Shown piece by piece: positions 36,118-45,751 of a stretch of 64,000 bases of DNA. Position numbers and translations under genes: made by a program. The first letter of the stretch is position 1. The number at the start of each line of letters is the position of its first letter. Under the pieces are notes generated by a model. It had not been told where the DNA came from, did not search any database, and saw only the letters and a program-made list of their open reading frames with translations. The stretch comes from Epiperipatus broadwayi (Eukaryota; Onychophora; Udeonychophora; Euonychophora; Peripatidae), in NCBI GenBank assembly GCA_028023455.1, contig JAQFVV010006544.1, positions 558,001 to 622,000 of the forward strand. Reading direction: 5' to 3'.

Positions 36118-37128
36118 TCATCCACAGTCTCTCTGATTACTTAAGAAGATTCCCAAATAGTTAAACCTATTCACCACATTTAATTTTATATCCCCCAATA
36201 AAAATTCTTTCGCTTCTCTTTCCCCAGAATTTATCATCATTACTTTTGATTTTTCATCACTAAATTTAATCCCCATCTCTTTATCCACCCTTGCACATGT
36301 CCTCAGCATAGCTTCCATATCTTCCCTTTTTTTTGTGCCCAAAAAGTCATCATCTGCAAATAAAAGACCCGATAATGTATACATTCTCTTTCCATCTATT
36401 AATGATATGTATACTCCTCTTCCTAGTATATCTATTGCTCTCTCCATTTCTCTCAAATAGAACAAAAACAAAATAGGTATCCTAGGACATCCCTTGCCTT
36501 AGTCCCATCCCATTTTTAACTTTGACAGATTCTATATTTCCTAATTGATATGTATAGTAATTATTTTCATATAATCTCTTAATAATATCCACTAAAGCTC
36601 CATCCATTCCCAAATTTACTAAACTTATTAATAAAAACCATAAATAACTGTATCTGTATTTCAAGCTGTGTAACTATAAATCTCCTATACACCTATCCGA
36701 TCAAAAACCTCCCTGCATTTCTCCCACTATATTATTTTCTTCCATTCATTTTGTGACCCAGCCACCATATATGCGAAAACCTTACAAAACCCTGACATTA
36801 TCGCTATCGGTCTATAATTGTTTAACTTTCTACGATCCTTACCATTTCCTTTAAATAGTAGCCTTACTCTTGTATTACTCCAACTACCTGGAAAATCTCT
36901 CTTCTGTGCCATCTTATTAAAACATGGTAATACTTTTAATTTTGCCTTATGTCCTAAATTCATTACCATCTCCGCTGCCCATCCATCCAAACCTTTTATC
37001 TTTCCATTTTTCAATTTCTTTTCTGCCTCAGTCAGTTCATTTTTTGTAATCCTAATATTTCCATTACTATATGCTTTCATGTTTGTTATGACTCTATCCT
37101 TCACATCTAACATCTTTTCTATATCCAT
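36118..37128 (-). pseudogene. LINE reverse transcriptase, fragmented
   Basis: Three open pieces carry RT motifs in order. 37128-36727 has DGWAAEMV and NNYRPIAIMSGFCKVF (fingers, nucleotide-binding start). The gap that follows reads GEMQGGF then a TGA where GGFR is expected, suggesting a C-to-T change. 36664-36482 has NGMGLRQG. 36471-36118 has LLFADDDFLG, the catalytic (F/Y)ADD box, followed by KCVVN-type palm sequence ending FNYLGIFLS. The enzyme would have copied LINE RNA at the target site. Frameshifts and at least two in-frame stops abolish function. Confidence 0.88.
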
Positions 37129-37151
37129 TACATATTTATTTAAGATTGTGT

Positions 37152-37493
37152 CTATTTTTTCTCTAGAGCTATACTCTCATCATCTAGTAATACTATTTCT
37201 CTCTCCCCTACATTTCTTCCTTTAAAGTATTTCCACAATTTTTTACTCCCACCTCTTCCACTTTTATTATTATCCTCCAACAATTTACTATTCAATTTGA
37301 TTCTCTCTCTATAATTACCTATTTTAGCCAACTTTTTTTTTTTTAAATACTTTTCCCCAGTTAACATTAACATTTTTTCACTTTCTTTATTTTTAATAGC
37401 ATACTTATATTCTCTGCATGCTTTTTTCCTATCTTTTACACTTTTACTAACGCTCACTTTCCAATTACTTTTCTTTTTTCTGAATATTCTCAC
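37152..37493 (-). pseudogene. LINE endonuclease-RT linker
   Basis: A 113-codon open, strongly basic segment (Lys/Arg-rich, starts MRIFRKKKSNWK, contains SGRGGSKKLWKYFKGRN) links the endonuclease and reverse transcriptase. The WKYFK-like sequence before the RT is usual for this class. It is separated from the next piece by a frameshift. Confidence 0.7.
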
Positions 37494-37619
37494 CTAAAAT
37501 CCTATTTCCCACTTTTTCTATTTCACCACACCAGTCCTTATATTCACCCCAACCAACTTTTCCATGTTTTTTTCAATTTTTATTTTATATTTTTCTAACT
37601 TATTCTTATTATTCACTCA

Positions 37620-38389
37620 CCATCCAGATCTTTCACTATCTTTTCTACTTTTATTACTATTTTTCATCACATTACTAACCATTTCTATTATAAAAAAATT
37701 ATGATTATTATTACATACTGACTCTTCATTATCAAATAATTTAATTTTTCGTATTTTATTCATTTCCTCTTTCTCTACTAATACATAATCTATTGTGTGA
37801 AATTATTATTTCTAGACCATGTGTATTGTCTCTCATAAATATTTGACAAATTTTCAAATTCAATCTGACAAAAATTCTTCAAAAGCTATCCATTCTTGTT
37901 ATCTACATCATCAATTTCTTCAATATGCCCATTCATATTCCCTATAATTATTATTCTTTTCTCATTTTCTTTAAAACTTTGTATATCCTTAACTAGGATC
38001 ATATGTGCTACTGTTTCACTCCATTATAGTTTGATTATCTTCAGTGGCTATATACACTACAGCCACCATCCACTCCTGTCTTCCTAACCTTATCTCAAAC
38101 CACAAACAGTATTTAAATATTTTTTTGACATAACTCCTATACCATGACCCTTTCTTTTTTTGTTTTTTTTTTATTTACACCCTGCCATACCAAGTCTTCC
38201 AGTATAGGTTCTTCTTCTTTTCTTAGATGTGTTTCTACTACTGCTGGTACCTCAAACTCTTCATTTTAAACTGCTTTGTTTAATTCCAGCCACTTTTCTG
38301 GTCTCCTGCCACCTGCATATTCAGATATCCAATTTTTAACAATTTCTTCTTTCCTAACTACTCTTTTATAAATTCGTTTGACTCTTCTC
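37620..38389 (-). pseudogene. LINE apurinic-type endonuclease, degenerate
   Basis: The minus-strand reading, in several frames, gives EYAGGRRPEKWLELNKAV near the start, VPAVVETHLRKEEEP (the catalytic E-T-H block), IIIIGNMNGHIEE (where active enzymes have G-D-F-N-G) and YTWSRNNN, then the QIDYVL-like and NHN positions near 37690-37790. These are the blocks of the APE family that nicks target DNA for target-primed reverse transcription. Asp is replaced by Asn or Met in the GDFNG block, and several stops interrupt it. Confidence 0.8.
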
Positions 38390-38577
38390 ACATAATCAAT
38401 TATTTATATCCACTCATCTACTGTATATTATTTACATTAAATTGTACTTTAAATCATATACTCATACCTTATAATCATATAAATAAATTAATTAAACAAC
38501 TTAAAAAATATAAAAACAAATATTTTATTTTTATAAATACAATATATTTACATATTTGCATTAATTTTATATATCTT

Positions 38578-39110
38578 TTAATTATTTAATAAGGCCCATA
38601 TTCCTCCTAATTTTGCTGGACCTTTAACCATATTTACACATTTATCCAAATTTTCCTGAATATATAATGTTTTATAATATATCCTCTTACGGTAATCTTT
38701 TATATATATAGCCATTATATTTTCTTCACATTTCATTTTATGCCCTGTATCTAAATATTGCAAATATGGTCCTGATTTCATATATTTTCTATTAATAGCT
38801 GTTTCATTTTTTTTGCCTAACTCAATTGCTGTTCTTCCCATTTGGCCTATATATACATCTTATTGCCCTTTCTGCATCAAATTCTATAAACTATCCCACC
38901 TTACTATTAATATCATTTAACTTCTTTGCATTATATAACCACTTACCCAACGACCTATTATTTCTCCAAGCTATTTTTGCATTATTTGGTAATCTTTCTT
39001 TCATTAATCTTTCATATACTTTCTCTGAATATGGAATAGACATCCATTTACTATCTTTATACTTATTCCTACTATTATCATTATTCCTATCTATCTTATC
39101 ACAGAAATTA
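38578..39110 (-). pseudogene. Penelope-like element C-terminus with GIY-YIG endonuclease
   Basis: The minus-strand frame starts in KYKDSKWMSIPYSEKVYERL and continues LPNNAKIAWRNNRSLGKWLY, the RT-thumb-to-linker region of Penelope-type proteins. It passes a stop and a frameshift, then reads VYIGQMGRTAIE (the YIGQTGR-type core of GIY-YIG nucleases). It continues YLQYLDTGHKM, where the TGH is typical, and DYRKRIYYKTLYIQ, and stops at 38578-38580. Penelope elements are the known retroelements that pair an RT with a C-terminal GIY-YIG nuclease. The RT palm itself is not present here. Confidence 0.8.
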
Positions 39111-39119
39111 AAGGTGGAA

Positions 39120-39367
39120 AATGATTATGTAGAAATAGTTAATAAAAGGGAAGCCTATTATTTCTCCAAGTTATTTTTACATTATATGGTAATCATTTTT
39201 TCATTAATCTTTTATATACTTTCTCTGACTATGGAATAGATATCGATTTGCTGTCTTTACACTTATTCCTACTGTTATCATTTTTCTATTTATTTTATTA
39301 TTAAAAATCTTTCTAATTGCTTTCCTTTTATTATCTATTTCTACATAATCATTTTCCATCTTTAATT
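39120..39367. repeat. Nested inverted duplication of the Penelope fragment
   Basis: Between the two GIY-YIG copies a third copy of the SIPYSEKVY region lies on the minus strand (about 39150-39300). Around it, 'gtagaaatag' / 'ctatttctac' and 'aaattaaaggtggaaaatga' / 'tcattttccatctttaattt' face each other as inverted repeats. The arrangement indicates at least two rounds of inverted duplication. Confidence 0.7.
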
Positions 39368-39823
39368 TCTGTGATAATAAGATAGATAGGAAAAATGATA
39401 ACAGTAGGAATAAGTATAAAGATAGTCAATGGATATCTATTCCATATTCAGAGAAAGTATATAAAAGATTAATAAAAAAAAGATTACCAAATAATGTAAA
39501 AATAGCTTGGAGAAATAATAGGTGTTTGTAAAAATGGTTATATAATGCAAAGAAGTTAAATGGTATAAAAATGTTATAAAATTTGATGTGAAAAATGCAG
39601 TGAGATATATATAGGACAATAGAGCTACTAATAGAAAAGATATGAGATCAGGAACATATATACACTATTTAGATACAGGGCCTAATAAAAGCTATAACGT
39701 ATGTAAAAGATTTCCGTAAGAAGATATATTATAAAACATTATATATTCAAGAAAATTTGGATAAATGTCTAATTATGGTTAAAGGTCCAGCAAAATTAGG
39801 AAAGTGAGCTTTGTTAAATAATT
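39368..39823 (+). pseudogene. Second, inverted Penelope GIY-YIG copy
   Basis: The plus-strand reading NFCDNKIDRKN, NKYKDSQWISIPYSEKVYK and LPNNVKIAWRNNR parallels the minus copy. Downstream YIYIGQ is followed by stops, then 'RSGTYIHYLDTG'-like and 'KGPAKLGK'. It is more damaged than the minus copy and has a deletion in the nuclease core. The 3' flank (39824-40050) matches the 3' flank of the minus copy before the LINE, confirming that the two copies are inverted duplicates. Confidence 0.75.
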
Positions 39824-40049
39824 GGAAGATATATAAAATTAATGTAAATATGTAATAGTATTTATAAAGATAAAATATTTATTGTTTTTATATTTTTTAA
39901 GTTGTTTAATTATATAGTGTAAATTATATGTATGTATAAGATGTTAAAGTTTGTTAAATATATTTATTTGATTATATGGTTTGAATATATGATTTAAAGA
40001 ACAATTTAATGTAAATAATCCAGTAGATGGAGTGGATATAATTAATTGA

Positions 40050-40180
40050 TCATGTGATTTGTATAATTAAATATCTTGAGGAAAGTCTCAATAGAGATGA
40101 AAGCTAGTTTGATTAATCTTAAAATATAATTATCATTTGTTGTTTATTTCGATCTTATTTAGATTGATTATTTAATTTAT
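40050..40180. repeat. Right terminal inverted repeat of the composite
   Basis: Partner of 34913-35039. It follows directly from the 3' untranslated region of the + Penelope copy, so the repeat is probably the 3' terminal (pLTR-like) sequence of the Penelope element present at both outer ends. Confidence 0.75.
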
Positions 40181-40309
40181 ATATATATGTATTACAACAT
40201 TATGGACAAATAAGTTATATTGGATATTTGACCATTATAGTTAAATCTATAGCTTCCTAGTTTGATTTTTGATTTTATTGATATATGGAAGAATTTATTT
40301 TATACAAGT

Positions 40310-41230
40310 TTTTTTTTTTTTTATGTATTTCATCAACATTTGTGATCACATGTAGCATACATCACAATATATACCAATTAAGATTATCACTAAAGATAAT
40401 TTTTTAAAAAGGCAGTAGAATAATAAATTGAGAGAGCACACATTTATATGTATTGGTGTGTGTATATGTTCATTCTATCACACTATCTTTTATTTTTGTT
40501 AAGAAAATGGATTGTGTTGGAAGTATCACAATATTTATTTATCTTTAGATGACACTGGTGGGTCAAAACATTCATTTATTTTGATATTTTTTTAAAATTC
40601 TTCAAGAAACATAATAATAGTCTTGTCATCAGCAGATGTACCTAAATCACTGAATCTACAATAATCTTTTACTTGCTGTGAATGACTAGTCATTACTTTC
40701 AGTTGATCATTGGCTAATCAATTCATACTTACTTAAGGCTTTATGATATAATATGATGCCATCTACTGGAATATTCTACTGATTTTTATTTTCCAACACA
40801 AGTTTAATGCCTTATCTGTTTGAACCAAAACTTATCATGTGAATGAAACTTTAGCTTTTCATGAGCAGAAGCACTAGTAACACTTATTATTTTTTTTTTC
40901 TTTTCAATTTTTTATAAATAGGATAATTTTTTAATCATATGGCCAACTTCAGAATATGTCTTCTTTTTTTTTTTACAGATAAATTAAATGATTTTCATTT
41001 TATCTATTAAAGGAAGCACTTTTCAAATAAAGTTTTAAGTTAAAATAATTGAAATAGTTGGGAACTTTAAAATAAGATACTAAAAGACAATAAAATAGCT
41101 GCTGCCGTCATACTGGGGAATTACATATATGTGCAAAATTTACATTTTTCTAATTAATTTATGAATTTTAATATATTTATTTTGGGGGAAAGTATGTAAA
41201 TGAAACGTGTGTATTTTTTTAATGTATTAA
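40310..41230. repeat. Diverged dispersed repeat, copy C
   Basis: Landmarks shared with 8270-9060 and 9270-10170 are taataaattgagagagcaca followed by catttatat at 40420-40450, and aatttatgaattttaatata near 41157-41176. Noncoding, old. Confidence 0.4.
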
Positions 41231-41855
41231 AAATGTCAGATTGTGTTTCTATCTTGGATTTTTAGTATCTGTGCAAAGACTTAGAATAAATAGTACAGCT
41301 ATATTTTATTTGAAGAATGAAACAAGAAAAAATGGGGAAAGAATTTTAGAAATGGTTATATAAGAGAACCATGTTTTACTAAATAATTGATAATATACAT
41401 GAGTTTGTTTTATAAACGTAAATTAAATTTTATTTTTTCAAAGTGGCCTAAAAAATAAAAAAATTGTTTATCTTTATAAATCTCTTGCACACGAAGATAT
41501 AAAACTAGACAAATATGCAGAGACTGGAAGAAACTTCATTAATTTATATAAAGTAAGATATTCTAACAAAATGACATTATATATATATAAAACACTTTAC
41601 ATGCTCACTGTCAATGAAGAATACTTACATAGGTTGATTTTTTATAAATGTTTTGTAACATGAATAGCTAAAGGGAAAAATGTTAGTCAATTACAAAGGA
41701 TATTTTGACATATACTATTACATTTCAAAAGTTTTCCAGTAAAAACTTAATTTTGATTTACGTAAGATTATGTTTGAACAGAGAAATAATATTTTCATTA
41801 TTTATTATACATATTTAAAGTAGATTCTGATATATTATATTTTTCTCTTTTTTAG

Positions 41856-41920
41856 CATTGATAGCCACATTTGGAGATGTAAATGCAGCTGTAGAACGGT
41901 TACTTCAAGCTCCTCGGTAG
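41856..41920 (+). CDS. UBQLN: Ubiquilin, terminal exon (UBA domain, second half, stop)
   Basis: The 65-nt exon completes the alanine codon split by the intron, then encodes LIATFGDVNAAVERLLQAPR and TAG (41918-41920). ALIAT...GD-NAA-ERLL is the third helix region of the ubiquilin UBA domain, and in ubiquilins the protein ends within a few residues of it, as here. The acceptor is a T/C-rich tract ending ttttag at 41855. FGD with NAAVERLL is closer to my memory of arthropod ubiquilins than vertebrate TGGDINAAIERLL. The exact frame continuity with 23359-23443 across 18.4 kb, plus correct splice sites, makes a processed or fortuitous match very unlikely. Confidence 0.95.
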
Positions 41921-42780
41921 TGGTTTAGTGGCCTGCTCCATTGTGTGGGAACTATTAGATAATTCTGGACTTTGTTTTTATATATATACATATATATATA
42001 AACTACCTATCCCGCCATAAAAAAGAAAACTTAGGCAACCATCAAATTTTTTTTTTTTTTTTTGATTCATCATAATTTTTCTTGCTAAGAATCCCTGTGT
42101 TAATTCAACACATCCTTTTGTGACAAACTTCAATGAAGCTTTCAGTTTATTTAGTGCATTTTATATCATAAACATTTTAGTCTTATTATTATTATAATTT
42201 TTTTAATGATTTCCATTTGATTCTTAGATAATTATTAGCACTGTCTTTAATTAAAAAAAAGTTTGCTCTGAACTGACAAGCTATTTTAATGTTCCCATAT
42301 TGTCAAGTAGACATCTGTTAAAAGTCTTGTCTTTTTTTTCTTTTTCAGCTAGATGTTTTAAAAATACTTATGTATACAGTACTGACCATATTCAAGAAAT
42401 ATACAATGTATATATCTTTTTATGCCTAAGAATCTTATGTGAAATTTAAAAAAAAGAAAAAGTAAAAGCGTTAAGAGAAGGGGGAGTCTATTACTAAGTA
42501 AACTAGTATATATGACATTGTTATTGGTATATATTTATATGTATATATACATACACACATTTTTGTTCGCTTTTTTTTATGTGTATTTTGTTTGTTTTTA
42601 ATGTTTACAAATCCTCTGACTGACAATTCAATTTTTTTTTTTTTGTTAATTTTGCTGTTGGATCAAGGGGCAAGTATTTCTGGTATTAATTTTACCATTT
42701 TTGAAATAATGCTTTATATTAGATCTTTTCTACCATTTCTACAGTGCTAATTGAATAAATGTATATACTATTATATAATG
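41921..42780 (+). other. Ubiquilin 3' untranslated region (extent uncertain)
   Basis: Noncoding sequence follows the stop codon directly. It is AT-rich with several T runs and TA repeats. The end is set at the first AATAAA that I consider plausible; later AATAAA hexamers (about 43151 and 43856) would give a longer form. Confidence 0.55.
42754..42759 (+). terminator. Candidate polyadenylation signal AATAAA
   Basis: An AATAAA hexamer lies 834 bp after the stop codon. In DNA this AT-rich such hexamers are frequent, so position relative to the gene is the only support. Confidence 0.35.
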
Positions 42781-44408
42781 GATTTTTCTCATAAATAGCA
42801 ATTTTTTTTTTTTAATTTACTTTGATAATGAATGTACAAGTAGAATATCATTAATCCAGCTCAGTTATAAAATATGATAATTTCTACCATCCAGGCAAAA
42901 TTGCAGGGAATCCTTCAAATTTTTATGAATTAAGATTTACTTAGTTAAAAAATATTTTTTTTAATCTAACCTTGATACATACATTAAAAAATTATCATAA
43001 ACACCATACAGTAAATAAATATTTATATATAATATTTAAAAATTGAAGAAAAAAAAATTATATATATAAAAACCTGTAAAGTAATAAGCTGAGTTAAATG
43101 TGAATGCCATGTTTGTATTTTGCCTTTTTATCAGTTTATTTTTTTCTAAAAATAAAATTTCCCCCCTTATTTACTACAGTTTATAGTAAATGAAATAAAT
43201 ATACTGAATGTATGTATATTAATATATTTTAAAATTAATATTTATATTAATATTTGTTTAACTTTCCAGCAGCATAAGGGAGCACAAAAGATTTATAATG
43301 GAGGAAAGGTTGTAATGTTAAATTATTCTTAGTCTGACAAAATCACTAATCTGGGAAGACTAGAATCAAGGGTGCTGGATTAACAAAATTGCACCTATAT
43401 TTAATGCTTATATGAATTTTTTATATATACTATTTTGATTGTAGTATTTTTTGAATTTATTACGCACATGTTAATAGGTAAACATGGTGTATTATTTAAA
43501 GTTTGAATGCATATTTTAAAAAGATTTCTATTATCATATAATATAAATGGGAACTATATAGAAAATTTTGCAAGAAGAAAATTCCCACCTAATTCAATAA
43601 TTTTCAACATTGTCTTGACAAATGATGTTGTGCATCATGATGTTAAATAATAGTACATTTGTGATTTTCACTACCAAATGCTTTGTATTAAGAATTAATT
43701 TGATGTTCCTATTGTTCATAATAAATGTTCATGTTCTTATCTTTTATCAAAAATCTTTAAATGTATCATATTTTTGTAGCCATAATTGGCAAAATATTTA
43801 CAAAGCATTTTTGATATTTTCTCTATTTTGATGTAAGGCCAAAAATTATTACTTTAATAAAACCAGACGATAAGAATGAGTGTTTAGTCTAAAAATGTAC
43901 ATTATAAATATATTTTTTTTGTTAATCTTGCTGATAATTTTGTATTCTTATATAAAAAGATCGAGATAACTTAAATTTATTGGGCAAAGCTTTCAATTAT
44001 TTAGTAACAACAGGCATTGTCCAAATGTTTCAGTCTTTTTTTTATGATGAGCATTAAAAAAGTTACAAGCTATTTGATTGAAATTTAATAAATCAATATT
44101 AGTTTGTTTTTGTTTTTTTTTGGATGAGTATTATTTCATTATATCTTACAGAAAATTATAAAACAGGATTAAATATTAATCTTTTAAGATTAAATTAATA
44201 ATAAACTGATTCTTACTGAATAATGTTACTTGTTTATTTAGTATCTTTTTGTCTTCTAGTTTTTATGGATCTGTTTTTGAGCAGCAAACTCAGACAATAA
44301 TAAAAAGTTTATAAGTAATTGGTATTTTTAAGTCATATCTGCACATATATATCTTTGTATAAATATCTAAGTTTTAACAAGATGTCATTTCAATGAGAAA
44401 TTAGTTGT

Positions 44409-44610
44409 TATCATGATTGAAAGTGCTCTGTAGAATAATGATTAGTGTAATTGCTTGCCAAGTCACAACCTGAGGTTTGAATCTAGCTGGATAAACTTGG
44501 GAATTTTTTTAGGTAGAAGCACACAGCCAATCCAGTAATGGCCAGTAAATGGGTGTCTAGCTATTCTTAGTTAGAGTGAAATGCCCAAACTAGTCTGGAT
44601 GATAGATGCC
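44409..44610 (+). mobile_element. tRNA-derived SINE
   Basis: A 202-bp insert is bracketed by an 18-bp direct repeat with two mismatches (44391-44408 and 44611-44628, caatgagaaattagttgt type). The 5' part is tRNA-like: agaataatgattagtgtaat (A-box region, decayed) then gccaagtcacaacctgagg and gaggtttgaatctagct (B box GGTTTGAATC). The tail carries a T run and unique sequence. RNA polymerase III-transcribed SINEs have just this build. It is mutated enough to be old. Confidence 0.8.
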
Positions 44611-45692
44611 CATTGAGATATTAGTTGTAAAAATTATAGATACATAATATAATACCGCTTTTTTCTATTGATGGGATGGAAATGGTATCTCTGTAGATGA
44701 TGCATGTATCATTGCCTTTTTAAAATTAACAGATTAACATTGCAATGGCTAAACAAACATTTAATAAAGAGGTAGAGATTATTTTGTAATCCATTGAAAT
44801 TGGATGTAAAAAAGAGGCTTGTTACATATTTTGTTTTATAATAGTATCATGGACAATTAGAAAAGAGAAAATAATAGACTTTAGAGATACCAATTTAGAA
44901 TATAATGAAGTGATAAATTGAAAGTGTAAGATTAACAATGTGCATATACTAAAAGCAATAAGTAAATAAATATTTATTAATTAAATCTGAAAAGTTTTAT
45001 TGCTTATACACTTGAGGTAAGGGATGGAAATTTATATGAGGTGAAAAAAAAAGAAAAGTAAAGAAAAACTTTGATGGAATTAAAGAGATAATTAGTGTGG
45101 AATTCGAAGACTAGATCAATCAAGGAATATTTAAAAATTGCATCTGATGTACAAGCATCTGGAAAATAACAGTTTTTTTTTTAAAAAAAGCATTTAAAAT
45201 GATATTTTTTTAACTATTTTAATTGTTGTGAATTACTATGTCCATTAATCATTAATTGGATGACTAAACATGGGAAACAACGATAATATGTTCACCAAAC
45301 CCAATTGCTAGAGACTAAGGATCTATAATTTTTTCAGGTGTTTATTTATTTGTTTATTATATTAAAATAAATTACAAGAAAAAAAAATTAAATATTTTAT
45401 TATTTATTTATATTTTATATACTAATATATGATGGTTTTCTACTTGAATGCATGCTGAGTAATAATTTGGCAATGATTATTTACAGTCAAATAAAACTTA
45501 AGCACTGTTAGAGATAATTTGCTATGATGTGTAGTGAACTCTTAATCTATTGATTATAGATATATTTTTTTTGCATTTAATTATTTAATTTTTGGTTTCT
45601 GTCATTTTTCAAGCTAATTTTTTCACATCTCTCATTAACATTTTTTGCATGGATAGGTTTTTTTATTTGAAATAATATATAAATATAATTCT

Positions 45693-45751
45693 ATATATAT
45701 ACACACATAATTATATATATATACTCTGTGTATATATATATACACACATAT
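45693..45751. repeat. TA/CA microsatellite cluster
   Basis: Alternating runs of (TA)n and (CA)n, tatatatatacacacataat and again tatatatatatacacacata, are arranged with partial dyad symmetry. Confidence 0.85.

Larger units (their letters stand above)
35040..38389 (-). mobile_element. APE-type non-LTR retrotransposon, nearly full ORF2, dead
   Basis: Reading the minus strand from 38389 down, the order is: basic start (VKRIYKRVV), exonuclease/endonuclease/phosphatase-type endonuclease, basic linker, reverse transcriptase, Cys/His-rich C-terminus, stop at 35118-35120. No ORF1-like protein is visible upstream; the sequence passes directly into the Penelope-like 3' region. Many stops and frameshifts make it inactive. 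The ends are defined by comparison with the uninterrupted inverted arm. Only a 4-bp flanking match (tcac) is seen, so any target duplication is short or lost. The clade was not determined. Confidence 0.8.
34910..40240. mobile_element. Composite Penelope-like / LINE insertion with 15-bp TSD
   Basis: A perfect 15-bp direct repeat, ttaaatctatagctt, brackets the block (34895-34909 and 40241-40255), indicating that the core inserted as a unit. Its two ends are inverted repeats of about 125 bp (about 34913-35039 and 40050-40180), matching through ttgtataattaaatat, tctcaat[a/g]gagatgaaagc and aaaatataatta. Inside lie two or more inverted copies of a Penelope-type C-terminal region with a GIY-YIG endonuclease. 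One of these, on the minus strand, is interrupted in its 3' untranslated part by an APE-type LINE (35040-38389). Removing the LINE by eye reunites 'acaaatcac' with 'ataatcaatt', matching the uninterrupted + arm. All coding parts are dead. Lies in the ubiquilin intron, mostly antisense to it. Confidence 0.75.
23444..41855 (+). other. Last intron of ubiquilin, 18.4 kb, transposon-filled
   Basis: The intron begins gtaatt and ends ttttttag, and it interrupts the alanine codon after NREANLQ (g | ca). It holds at least eight distinct mobile or repeated units: tandem repeats, a TIR transposon with a nested MITE, two hAT-type elements, another MITE, the ribozyme palindrome, the composite Penelope/LINE and an old dispersed repeat. 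That load largely explains its length. No other exon was recognised inside it. Confidence 0.88.

Noticed and set aside
36818-37225. 135-codon plus-strand open frame rich in Phe/Leu/Ser
   Set aside because: It is antisense to the reverse transcriptase of the LINE and is a composition shadow of Lys/Asn-rich coding on the other strand.
38826-39239. 137-codon plus-strand frame resembling a membrane protein
   Set aside because: It is the complement of the Penelope-type pseudogene; the minus-strand reading has family motifs and this one does not.
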